Assembly: GCA_023150915.1 (NCBI GenBank)
Contig: JAKLKA010000059.1
Location: forward strand, 1-62,326
DNA length: 62,326 bases
Source of the DNA: Polyangiaceae bacterium
GTDB lineage: Bacteria > Myxococcota_A > Polyangia > Polyangiales > Polyangiaceae
Direction: 5' to 3'
The first letter of the stretch is position 1, and each line of letters starts with the position of its first letter. Under the pieces are notes generated by a model. The model worked only from the letters and a program-made list of their open reading frames with translations, was not told the origin of the DNA and did no database searches. This document shows, one piece after another, positions 17,744 to 25,831 of the stretch. Position numbers and translations under genes: made by a program.

Positions 17744-19170
17744 GGGCTGCCTGGGGAACGCCGCTCGGGGGCGAAGCTTTCACCTACCGAGAGGCGCCGG
17801 TAGCCCGCCACGATTCTCCGCGCCAAGACCAGCCACAGGGCCACCAGCCCCACGTTGACCAGCGCGAAGGCGCGCACGCCCAGGTGAAGCTGGCTGCCGA
17901 GCAAGAACACCACCAGCGCCGAGCTCACGTCGCCCATGCGCACGAAGAACGTGTCCACGGCCTGCTTGGCCTTGTACTTCATCTCGCGCGTGGTGGGCAG
18001 CCAGAGCATGTTGCGGAGTGTGTTGTTCAGAGAATAGTCCGTGGCGTTCTCTGCGACCTTGCCGGGCAGCACCACCGCCAAGAGCGGCAGCGCAGCGGCG
18101 CCCAGCGCGTCGACCAGCGCGATGACCGGCAGCACGAAGAACGCGCGCTCGAGCCCCCAGACGCGGACCAAGCGCGAGACCACCAGCGCCTGCAGCGCGA
18201 TCGTGGCGACGTTGGTGTACAGATAGAATCGGCTGTAGGCGTCGCCGACCCACTCTTTCACCGCGCCCGGGCTTAGCGTACCGGCGAGCACCGCCTGGTC
18301 GGCGGAGGCCTTGACCAGCCTGCCGAGCACGTATTCACCGTTGGTGTTCACGAACGTGAAGAGCAGCGCGAACCCCGCGACGTAGCGCAGGTACTCGCTC
18401 TGCCGGACCAGCTCGAACGCGCCACCGTGGTCGCCCGGCGCGCTCGCGAGGCGCGGAACGGGCGCGCGACCCTCGCGCACGTGCACGATCTGCGTGAGCA
18501 CGGCCGTGACCCCGAGCAGGGCCGCCCCCACCAAGAGCATGTTGAACACCCCCACCCGCGCCAGCAGCCACACCGAGAGCCCGGCGCCCAGGACCGCCCC
18601 CAGCGTCTGCCCGACCCCCAAGAGCGGGAACAGTCGCTTGCCCTGTTCTTCGCGATACAGATCGTTGGCGAAGGCCCAGAACTGAGCCACCACCATCATG
18701 TTGAAGACGCCGAGCCACAGGTAATAGACGAGCCCGAGGCGCGAGCGCACGCTCTCGACGGAGCTGCCGGCCCAGAACAGCACCAGGTTCGCGGCGAAGA
18801 ACGCCGTGACGCCGACCACCAAGCGGTTACGCGGCTGCCGATCGGCGAAGCGTGCGTAGGCCGGCACGGCGAAGAGCAACGCCACCGCGATGGCGGCGCC
18901 CATGTACGCCTTGTATTCGGCGCCGGAAGCCATGGCCAGAATCAGGCCTTCGCGCACGGGCTTGATGGCCGAGTACGCGGTCATCAAGGTGAGCACGTTG
19001 AGCGTCATCAGCAGCGCCGAGACGCCCTCGCCGGGCTCGACGCGTGTGACCACCCCGAGTAGTCGCTCGAGCGCCGTGCGTTCGCGGGGCGATGAGGGCG
19101 CGGTCAAGTCAGCTCGGTGGGTCGTGGGAGTCGGGGCGTTCGAGGCCGACCACACGATAGCGGCCCTCAC
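17740..19170 (-). CDS. ATP/ADP-translocase-like (NTT/Npt) nucleotide transporter homologue
   Basis: 476-residue inner-membrane protein with about 12 hydrophobic segments. It matches the ATP:ADP antiporter superfamily (Tlc/Npt): the early TAYSAIKPVREGLILA segment, the FANDLYREEQGKRLFP loop, and the late LRNMLWLPTTREMKYKAKQAVDTFF motif. Characterised members import host ATP or exchange nucleotides in Rickettsia, Chlamydia and plastids; many free-living bacteria carry uncharacterised homologues. The GTG start at 19170 overlaps the upstream gene by 62 bp; TTG at 19107, just after that gene's stop, is a shorter alternative, and conserved sequence begins after both. ATGA coupling to the downstream lipoprotein. 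Transport substrate and direction are unknown. Confidence 0.85.
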   Translation of the reverse strand: MRAAIVWSASNAPTPTTHRADLTAPSSPRERTALERLLGVVTRVEPGEGVSALLMTLNVLTLMTAYSAIKPVREGLILAMASGAEYKAYMGAAIAVALLFAVPAYARFADRQPRNRLVVGVTAFFAANLVLFWAGSSVESVRSRLGLVYYLWLGVFNMMVVAQFWAFANDLYREEQGKRLFPLLGVGQTLGAVLGAGLSVWLLARVGVFNMLLVGAALLGVTAVLTQIVHVREGRAPVPRLASAPGDHGGAFELVRQSEYLRYVAGFALLFTFVNTNGEYVLGRLVKASADQAVLAGTLSPGAVKEWVGDAYSRFYLYTNVATIALQALVVSRLVRVWGLERAFFVLPVIALVDALGAAALPLLAVVLPGKVAENATDYSLNNTLRNMLWLPTTREMKYKAKQAVDTFFVRMGDVSSALVVFLLGSQLHLGVRAFALVNVGLVALWLVLARRIVAGYRRLSVGESFAPERRSPGSP

Positions 19171-20773
19171 CGAGGGAGTGGAGATGAACCCGCGCCGGGA
19201 ACGTCGAGCGGCCGTCGCTGGTGGCGGCGGTCACGTCCACCAAGAGCGGTGACCCGGCCGGCGCTGCCGGCAAGCGGGTGCAGATGGAGTGGCGGTCTGC
19301 CCAGCGCGTGGGGCCGAGCGGTGCCGGCGTGAGCGCCGTCCCCGCCCAGGCCCGGCCGGCGTAGCGTCGGGCCCCGCGCGGGGTGAGGCCCGCGCCGAGG
19401 GCCAGGTCCTCCAGGCACAGCTCGGGCCCGCGAGCCTCGGGCCAGCCCAGCGGCGACAGGCGCTCGAGGTAGCGACGCAGAACCTTGTCGCGGCGGCCGA
19501 TCAGCACCTCGAGCAAACGAGACTCGTGCTCGGGCAAGAGCAGGCCGGTCTTCACGATGGCGCGCAGATGGGCGTCCGAAAGGCGGGCGACGATCCGGGC
19601 CATCCACGCCGCGTCGCGCTCGCTCTTCCTGACGAACGCCGGGTTCGGGTAACCGGGCCGGAACGCATCGGGGTCGAAGTCGTCTACCCGGTAGTACGAG
19701 AACACCTTGCCGGTGCGCCCGAAGCGCGCTCGGTCCCACGGGCGCTCGATCGCGCCCAGGGTCAAGAAGTCCTCGAGCACGTGAGGGAAGTCGAGGTAGT
19801 AGCTGTGACCGATGCGTCGCCCCATCATCGGCGGCTCCCAGATGCTGCCGTAGGCGTTGCCCACGTCCAGAAGGTAGTGGCGGACGTGGCCCGATTTGCC
19901 GTCGTTCACCCAGGTTGCCATGGTGTTCTGCTCGCGGGTGTCGAACCACGCGAGCCATGCCGCCATCACTTCCAGCCCGCGCAGCTCGCGCCGATCTTCG
20001 TGTGCGACCACGTCGTTCGGGTCGTCTGCGCGGCGCCCTTCGTACGTCCACGGGCCCAGGGGCTTGCCTTCGACGAACAGGCTCATGCTGGCGCGGTATC
20101 GGCCGTCGGCCAGGCGCAGCGCCTTGGAGAACACCTGGTCCAGCGCGGCTTCTTCGAGCTTCACCTTCTCGCCGCGCTCGTTCTCGCTCTTGGCGTCGGG
20201 GTCGATCTTCAAGATCGAGCGGTCGAAATAGGCGATGCGATTGCACGGAACGAAGTACCCGGCGGCGTGGAACAGGCGCGTGCCGATGACGTCCGCCGCA
20301 GTGGGGCGCATGCCCTCGACCACGCCGTCGAACTTCACCAGGTAGCGCTTGCCGTCGTTCGCCTTGATGAAGAACCCCGGGTTGAAGCCGTTGGGCTTGG
20401 CGCCCTTGATCACCCAGGGGCCCTTGCGATCGGGCAGGGGCGAGGTGCACGGCCCCTGGGCGGCGGCCTCGGGGGTCATGCCGAACCGCCCGATGCGGTT
20501 TTGAAACCAGCTCGAGTCGGGCACTTCGTCCAGGGCGTTGACGTTCACCGCCTCGCCTGCCGGGTCGACCGCGAAGAACCGCGACACCGGTCGGAACACG
20601 GTCTGGTTGGCCGCGTCCCACGCGAACGGCGATTCGTACTCTTCGGGCTGCCGCTCGAACGGCCGCTGGTCCGGGTCGCGCCAGAGTGGATCGGCGTTGG
20701 GGAAGAACCGCGTGCTCGAGCCGCAGCCCACGGTAGCCCAGAGCAGGCAAGCGTGCAGCAGCCTAAAAGCCAC
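19109..20773 (-). CDS. Exported lipoprotein with kinase-like signature
   Basis: 554 residues starting at GTG 20773, which overlaps the upstream stop by 11 bp. The N-terminal signal ends WATVGC (Cys17), so the bulk of the protein should lie outside the cytoplasm. Residues about 125-315 carry an atypical kinase-like pattern: a hairpin ending RYLVKFDG with Lys147, a helix RPTAADVIGTRLFHAAGY, then WFDTREQNTM (Asp278 and Asn283, like a D-x4-N catalytic loop) and HYLLDVGNAYG (Asp303 in a DVG, like DFG). HipA- and PI4K-type kinases have the same spacing order. The C-terminal 240 residues include an SPLGWPEARG segment and a beta-rich end. Kinase activity is inference; the protein lies between an Omp85-like barrel gene and a nucleotide-transporter homologue. 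Confidence 0.8.
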   Translation of the reverse strand: MAFRLLHACLLWATVGCGSSTRFFPNADPLWRDPDQRPFERQPEEYESPFAWDAANQTVFRPVSRFFAVDPAGEAVNVNALDEVPDSSWFQNRIGRFGMTPEAAAQGPCTSPLPDRKGPWVIKGAKPNGFNPGFFIKANDGKRYLVKFDGVVEGMRPTAADVIGTRLFHAAGYFVPCNRIAYFDRSILKIDPDAKSENERGEKVKLEEAALDQVFSKALRLADGRYRASMSLFVEGKPLGPWTYEGRRADDPNDVVAHEDRRELRGLEVMAAWLAWFDTREQNTMATWVNDGKSGHVRHYLLDVGNAYGSIWEPPMMGRRIGHSYYLDFPHVLEDFLTLGAIERPWDRARFGRTGKVFSYYRVDDFDPDAFRPGYPNPAFVRKSERDAAWMARIVARLSDAHLRAIVKTGLLLPEHESRLLEVLIGRRDKVLRRYLERLSPLGWPEARGPELCLEDLALGAGLTPRGARRYAGRAWAGTALTPAPLGPTRWADRHSICTRLPAAPAGSPLLVDVTAATSDGRSTFPARVHLHSLGEGRYRVVGLERPDSHDPPS

Positions 20774-22196
20774 TGGTCGCCCCCACCACGAAGCGCACGC
20801 TCTCGATCTCGGCACCGCCGCGGAAGGTCTCCGTGCCGAAGGCCACCAGCAGCTCGAAGGCGTGGTCGCGGTTGCCGGTAGAGCGAATGCCCATACCGAA
20901 CGACTGCCGGCACAGCGCCAGATCGAAGCCATTCAAGTGCTCACCGAACACGTTGCCCACCGCATAGTGCATCGCGCCGTCGAGCCACACCCAGATCGGA
21001 TACTGGTAGTCGACCTGAGCCACCGCCGCGCTTCGCCCCACCAGGCGACCCTCGAGAAAACCACGGAGCGGCCGAGGCCCCCCGAGTGACGCTTGCTCGG
21101 TGAACGGGATCTCGCCCCCAGCCTGCACCGGATCGGAAAAATCGGTGATCAGCGACAGGCCCAGCACGCGCTGGGTCCCGGTCAGATCGACGAAGCCGCC
21201 GAGCGTGCCGCCATATTCGACCCAGTGATGGCGCTCGGGCGTTCCCGCGTCGACACGCGGCAGGTCACGCAGCCCGGCCGCGTGCTCGCCGCGCAGCTGC
21301 AGGCGAAGGCCACCCCCGGGGGGGGACACGTAGTCGCTGGCTTCCGGCAGATCGTCCGGAACCCTGCGTGGACGCGTGTCGAGCTCGAGCACCAGGCTCT
21401 GCACCACCACGCTGTAGCCGTCGGCCATCCCGGGTGGCGACGGGTAGCGCCCGCGAGCGATCTCTTGGGCCACGGTCGGGTCGTCGTCCCAGGTGCCGAT
21501 CGTGGGGTCGAAGCTCACGTCTCGCACCCCCACGAAGCTGGATACCGCGCTCGATCGCCACAGCCCGGCGTCGTAGCGTACGCCGGCCTCGGCCTTGCGC
21601 ATCTTGAAGCGTGCGGCCTGGGCGCCGGACTCGGGCCCGAGCCCGTGGAACACCCAATCTGGGCGCGTGCCCCACTCGGCCCGTGCCCCCAGCTCTTGGT
21701 CTTTCGCCACCGTCAGCCGATCGCCGAGGTTGAAGAGCCACCAGTCGGTGCCGCCGGTGGCCGCCCGCGCCCGCAGCTTGTTGTCGTCTGCCAGAAACTG
21801 GTTGTAGCGGAAGTAGGCGCCCACGCTGGCGCGGAAGCCGAAGTCGACCAGGCCCGTCGGAACGATCGCGATGTTGCCGTCGGGGCCGAAGGTGAACACG
21901 TCCACCAGCTTCTGCGGGATGTCGTTCTTCTCGGCTTCGGACACCACCCAGCCCAGCGGCCGCCGCACCACGTATTCGCTGAGCAAGTACAGCGGCGACA
22001 GGGCCACCCGGGGGATCCAGAGCAGCACCTCGCCCGGGGTGGTCGGGTCGTCGCCGCGCCGGTCGTAGTCCGGCACCGCGCGCTTCTGGTCGCTGGCGAT
22101 GGGCGGATCCGACGCCGGCTTGGGCGCTGGCGCCGCTGAGGCGTTCGCCGCGACGGTCAGCAGTGCTGCGATCGCCTGGGCCCTCACGACCGGCAC
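20763..22196 (-). CDS. Omp85/D15-type outer-membrane barrel protein
   Basis: 477 residues with an N-terminal signal peptide (ends ANASAAPA) and no recognisable POTRA repeats. From residue about 100 the sequence is a run of amphipathic strands; near the end GGPRPLRGFLEGR gives the (V/L)RGF loop-6 motif diagnostic of the Omp85/BamA/TpsB barrel, followed by YQYPIWVWLDGAMHYAVGNVF and a last strand ending in Phe. It probably assembles in the outer membrane as a patatin-associated or surface-antigen-like single barrel. GTG start at 22196, divergent from the nucleotidase gene with 44 bp between. It is the first gene of the four-gene operon. Confidence 0.82.
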   Translation of the reverse strand: MPVVRAQAIAALLTVAANASAAPAPKPASDPPIASDQKRAVPDYDRRGDDPTTPGEVLLWIPRVALSPLYLLSEYVVRRPLGWVVSEAEKNDIPQKLVDVFTFGPDGNIAIVPTGLVDFGFRASVGAYFRYNQFLADDNKLRARAATGGTDWWLFNLGDRLTVAKDQELGARAEWGTRPDWVFHGLGPESGAQAARFKMRKAEAGVRYDAGLWRSSAVSSFVGVRDVSFDPTIGTWDDDPTVAQEIARGRYPSPPGMADGYSVVVQSLVLELDTRPRRVPDDLPEASDYVSPPGGGLRLQLRGEHAAGLRDLPRVDAGTPERHHWVEYGGTLGGFVDLTGTQRVLGLSLITDFSDPVQAGGEIPFTEQASLGGPRPLRGFLEGRLVGRSAAVAQVDYQYPIWVWLDGAMHYAVGNVFGEHLNGFDLALCRQSFGMGIRSTGNRDHAFELLVAFGTETFRGGAEIESVRFVVGATSGF

Positions 22197-22240
22197 GCTA
22201 GCCCGAGTCGGAGAGCGAAATCCAGGCTAAGCTCGTCGCG

Positions 22241-22810
22241 ATGAGCGCCGAGGATCGCATCATCGACACCGTGCTCGCTCTCGATCCGCTCGCCGACCTG
22301 CCGCGCACCGGTTGGCTGCTCCGCGGCGTGCGCCCCTGCGAGTCGATCGCCGACCACAGCTTCGGCGTCGCGCTGGTGGCCATGCTGCTCACCGATGCGC
22401 TCCGCGCCGAGGGGCAGAGCGTGGACGGCGAGCGCGTGCTGCGCATGGCCCTGGTCCACGACGCGCCCGAGGCGCGCACCGGTGACGTGCCGATGCCGGT
22501 GAAGACGGCCGAGGCCGCGCGCGCCCTCGACGCCGTCGACGAGGGTCTGGCGCACGCTCTCTTGCCGGCCGAGTTGCTCTCTGCCTGGCGAGAAGCCGAA
22601 GCTGCCGAGAGCCTGGAAGCACGCATCGTGAAGGCTGCCGACAAGCTGCAGATGATGATCAAGGCGCATGCTTACGGCGGCCAGAAGCGTGGCCAGCTGG
22701 ACGAGTTCTGGCAGAGCCCCAGGAACTTCCGAGACATGGGCCTGCCCCTGGCTCGGCGCGTGTACGATCGGTTGTGCGAACGCGCCGGGCGAGCGCGACC
22801 CGGCGGGTAG
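22241..22810 (+). CDS. HD-domain phosphohydrolase (YfbR-like 5'-nucleotidase)
   Basis: 189-residue cytoplasmic enzyme of the HD_3/YfbR class, which dephosphorylates (deoxy)nucleoside 5'-monophosphates. Metal ligands are visible as SIADHSFG (first His), LVHDAPEAR (His-Asp) and KAADKLQMM (final Asp). The length is typical. ATG at 22241. The stop at 22810 is 8 bp before the next start, so the two genes are likely co-transcribed. Substrate range cannot be read from sequence. Confidence 0.88.
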   Translation: MSAEDRIIDTVLALDPLADLPRTGWLLRGVRPCESIADHSFGVALVAMLLTDALRAEGQSVDGERVLRMALVHDAPEARTGDVPMPVKTAEAARALDAVDEGLAHALLPAELLSAWREAEAAESLEARIVKAADKLQMMIKAHAYGGQKRGQLDEFWQSPRNFRDMGLPLARRVYDRLCERAGRARPGG

Positions 22811-22818
22811 GGAACGGC

Positions 22819-23307
22819 GTGGCGACGGAATACCCCGTGACCCTGGCGGTGCGCGCGCTGCGTGCAGCCAACGTGACCTTCGAGCCCCACGTCTTCGCCT
22901 ACCAGGCTCACGGTGGCACGCGTCACTCGGCCGAGGTGCTGGGCGTGGACGAGCACAGGGTGATCAAGACGCTGATCTTCGAGGACGAGACCCGCGCGCC
23001 GCTGTGCGTGCTGATGCACGGCGATTGCGAGGTCTCGACCAAGAACCTCGCGCGTCAGATCGGCCACAAAAGGGTGGCGCCCTGCGATCCGAAGGTCGCC
23101 GAGAAGCACTCTGGCTACCTGGTGGGTGGCACGAGCCCCTTCGGCTTGAAGAAGCGCATGCCGATCTACGCCGAACGGACCATCGGCGCGCTCGATCGCC
23201 TCTTCATCAACGGTGGCGCTCGTGGCTTTCTGGTGGCGATTTCTCCGGCGGACTTGGCCCGCGTTCTGGCCCCGGTGTGGGTGGACGCTACGACCGAGGG
23301 CGCGTAA
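22819..23307 (+). CDS. ybaK: Cys-tRNA(Pro) deacylase, YbaK/EbsC type
   Basis: 162-residue editing-domain protein that hydrolyses Cys mischarged on tRNA-Pro. It shows the family elements: an N-terminal helix, VIKTLIFED, the catalytic-region Lys in STKNLARQIGHKRV, the YLVGGTSPFG motif (the conserved GG-x-SPFG) and a C-terminal INGGARGFLVAISP. GTG at 22819 with GGAA just upstream is chosen; an upstream ATG (22774) would lie inside the preceding gene. Part of a small cluster with the nucleotidase and, 52 bp on, a Ser/Thr kinase. Confidence 0.92.
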   Translation: MATEYPVTLAVRALRAANVTFEPHVFAYQAHGGTRHSAEVLGVDEHRVIKTLIFEDETRAPLCVLMHGDCEVSTKNLARQIGHKRVAPCDPKVAEKHSGYLVGGTSPFGLKKRMPIYAERTIGALDRLFINGGARGFLVAISPADLARVLAPVWVDATTEGA

Positions 23308-23359
23308 GCTAGTTCACTGTCCGATTCGCGGGGCGGCTGGTCGCCGCCTCGGGGCCACC

Positions 23360-24880
23360 ATGAGCACCGCCGCGGCTACCAAGAAGCCCTTCCCTCCCGG
23401 CATGCCGGTCGGGGAGGGCGACGTCATCGCCGGCAAGTACCGCGTCGAAGAGCTGATCGCCGTCGGCGGCATGGGCGTGGTGGTCTCGGCTCGGCACCTG
23501 TCGCTCGGCCAGACGGTGGCCATCAAGGTGCTTCTGCCGCTCGAGGTCAGCGACGACTCGACCTCGGCGATTCCGCGCTTCTTGCGCGAGGCGCGCGCTG
23601 CCGCCGGGCTGAAGAGCGAGCACGTGGTGCGCATCTTCGACGTGGACACCCTGCCCAGCGGCTTGCCCTACATGGTGATGGAGCGGCTCAGTGGGCAAGA
23701 CCTTCGCCGAGTGGTCAAGCTCGGCGGGCCGCTGCCGGTGGAGCAGGCGGTCGACTTCGTGCTGCAGGCGGCCGACGCCATCGGCGAGGCCCACTCGACC
23801 GGGATCGTGCACCGCGATCTGAAGCCTTCCAACCTGTTCTTGACCCACCACACCGACGGCCGCCCCTGGGTGAAGGTCCTCGACTTCGGCATCTCGAAGG
23901 CCTCTCACGATCCGACCACCGACACCGCGCTCACGGTGTCGCGGGCGATGATCGGCTCGCCGATGTACATGTCACCCGAGCAGGTGCGTGACGCCAAGAG
24001 CGTGGACGGCCGCTCGGACATCTGGTCGCTGGGCGTGATCTTGCACGAGCTCTTGACCGGCAAGCCGGCGTTTCGTGGCGAGTCGTTGCCGGCGATCTGC
24101 GCGGCCATCGCCGCGGATCAACCGCAGTCGATCGCAGCCGAGCGGCAAGACGTTCCGCCCGAGCTGGTGGCGATCGTCGAGCGCTGCCTGGAGAAAGATC
24201 CCGCGCGGCGCTTCCGGACGGTGGACGAGCTCCGCGCTGCTCTGCAGCCGTTCCTGGGGCGATTCGCGCCGACCCTGCCGGTGCCCCCGCCGTCGGTGCG
24301 CACCGGCCCGATTTCGGGCCGCGTGCCCCTTGGCTCGAGCGGTAGCATCGACGTGGCCGTTGGCCTGGTCAGCTCGGGCGCGTCGTCGTCTCCGACCTCG
24401 ATCCGGATCGACGGCAACTTCGATCGCGCGTCCGATCCCGACGCCCCCACGCTGCACCGTGACGCGGCCCCCGCCGCCTACGCGCCCTCGGACGCGCCCT
24501 TCTCGGCCACCGGCGTGGCGCCCGCGCGCCGCTCTCGCCTGCCGCTGGTGCTCGGGCTCACGGCCGTGGCGCTCGGGGTCGCGCTGGCGTTCGGTCTCAG
24601 CACGCTTCTCTCGTCGCGCACCAACGCCGCGGCGAACCCATCGCCGGCGGTGGGCGACGGGTCGCGCACCGCACCGAGCGCGGCTCGCGCCGAGCCCCCG
24701 CCGGCCCTGCCCGCGCCGACCGCCCAGGCTGCGCCGCCGGTGCCCTCCACCGTCGAGCCCGTGCCGTCGGCCACGGCCGCCCGGCCCACCGAGAAGAGCC
24801 GCGCTCGGCCGGCCGAGCCCAAGCCGTCGGGGAAGAAGCCCGACGCGACCAAGCCCGGCGACATTCGCCTCAGCCGCTGA
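23360..24880 (+). CDS. Membrane-anchored Ser/Thr protein kinase
   Basis: 506-residue Hanks-type kinase. Kinase domain residues 24-290: glycine loop AVGGMGVVV, Lys56, HRDLKPSN with catalytic Asp153, DFGISK (175-180), and the SPMYMSPEQ activation segment. A low-complexity linker leads to one TM helix at about 391-416, followed by a Pro/Ala/Lys tail, so the kinase faces the cytoplasm and a short basic tail is outside. There are no PASTA or other sensor domains. The ATG at 23360 is used because the conserved domain begins shortly after; upstream extension overlaps ybaK. Such kinases are abundant in myxobacteria; targets are unknown. Confidence 0.94.
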   Translation: MSTAAATKKPFPPGMPVGEGDVIAGKYRVEELIAVGGMGVVVSARHLSLGQTVAIKVLLPLEVSDDSTSAIPRFLREARAAAGLKSEHVVRIFDVDTLPSGLPYMVMERLSGQDLRRVVKLGGPLPVEQAVDFVLQAADAIGEAHSTGIVHRDLKPSNLFLTHHTDGRPWVKVLDFGISKASHDPTTDTALTVSRAMIGSPMYMSPEQVRDAKSVDGRSDIWSLGVILHELLTGKPAFRGESLPAICAAIAADQPQSIAAERQDVPPELVAIVERCLEKDPARRFRTVDELRAALQPFLGRFAPTLPVPPPSVRTGPISGRVPLGSSGSIDVAVGLVSSGASSSPTSIRIDGNFDRASDPDAPTLHRDAAPAAYAPSDAPFSATGVAPARRSRLPLVLGLTAVALGVALAFGLSTLLSSRTNAAANPSPAVGDGSRTAPSAARAEPPPALPAPTAQAAPPVPSTVEPVPSATAARPTEKSRARPAEPKPSGKKPDATKPGDIRLSR

Positions 24881-24883
24881 CGG

Positions 24884-25723
24884 TCACAGCTCGAGGGTCT
24901 GCCCCTCGATCGCCACGCACAGCTTGGCCTCCGGGGCGCGCTCGCAGAGCCAGGCCGCCGAGCGCGCCTGGATGGCGTCGAGATCGTCGTCGGTGCGGTT
25001 CGGATCGTGGTGAAACAGCGCCAGGCCTCGCACTTCGGCGCGGACCCCCAGCGTGAGCACGTCGTCGATCACCGAGTGACCCCAGCCGTATTTGGCGGGC
25101 ATGTCCGAGTCCAGGTACTGCGAGTCGTGGATTAGCAGGCTGGCGCTCTCCGAGAAGCGCGCCAGCGCATCCAGCGCTGGCTCGCCCGCCTCGCCCCGCA
25201 CCAGCTCGTTGTCCGTCAGATAGACCAGCGACGCGCCGCTGGCGTCGTCGATCCGGAAGCCCTGGGAGCTGCCCGGGTGGTTGAGCGCGATCCGCCGCAC
25301 GGTGGCCGAGCCGATGCGCCACGGTTCCGCGCTGGGCTTCGCGAACTCGACCTTGGCGGGGATGTCGTTGACGCTCACCGGGAAGTGAATGTCGTCGAAG
25401 ATGGTCCGCTGGAACCGCTCTTGGGCGTCGGTGGGCAGGGGGTAGACCAAGAGCTCCGAGTCCCTGCGCCAGAGCGGCCCGAAGAACGGCAGGCCCAGCA
25501 CGTGGTCCCAGTGGGTGTGGGACAAGAGCAAGTGCACCTTCTCGTGGCGGCCGCTGTCGAGCAGCGTCTGGCCCAGCGCACGCATTCCGGTCCCGGCGTC
25601 CAAGATCAACGTGGTGCCGTCCTCGAGCACGACCTCGACGCACGACGTGTTCCCGCCGTAGCGCGCCGTGGTCGGCCCCGGGGCGGGGACCGAGCCCCGA
25701 ACACCGTAGAAGGTCACCCGCAT
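24884..25723 (-). CDS. Metallo-beta-lactamase-fold hydrolase
   Basis: 279-residue cytoplasmic protein of the MBL superfamily. The metal motif SHTHWDH lies near residues 88-94, with a GVRGS start and DAGTG before it, and later HDSQY, GWGHS and FHHDP supply further ligands. The GVRGSVP start and the order of motifs place it near the RNase Z/PhnP/cAMP-phosphodiesterase-like branch; such proteins are often annotated only as MBL-fold hydrolases. ATG at 25723. It is convergent with the kinase gene (3 bp apart) and divergent from the Memo gene. Substrate unknown. Confidence 0.87.
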   Translation of the reverse strand: MRVTFYGVRGSVPAPGPTTARYGGNTSCVEVVLEDGTTLILDAGTGMRALGQTLLDSGRHEKVHLLLSHTHWDHVLGLPFFGPLWRRDSELLVYPLPTDAQERFQRTIFDDIHFPVSVNDIPAKVEFAKPSAEPWRIGSATVRRIALNHPGSSQGFRIDDASGASLVYLTDNELVRGEAGEPALDALARFSESASLLIHDSQYLDSDMPAKYGWGHSVIDDVLTLGVRAEVRGLALFHHDPNRTDDDLDAIQARSAAWLCERAPEAKLCVAIEGQTLEL

Positions 25724-25831
25724 CGAGAGGCACTCTATCGCAACGATCGCCGACCGGCGATAGCACAGCGATCGTGCCGCTTTGGCGGCCGGGTCTCGCC
25801 GCCCGCCCGTCCCGCGCTATCCTGCGCCGGC

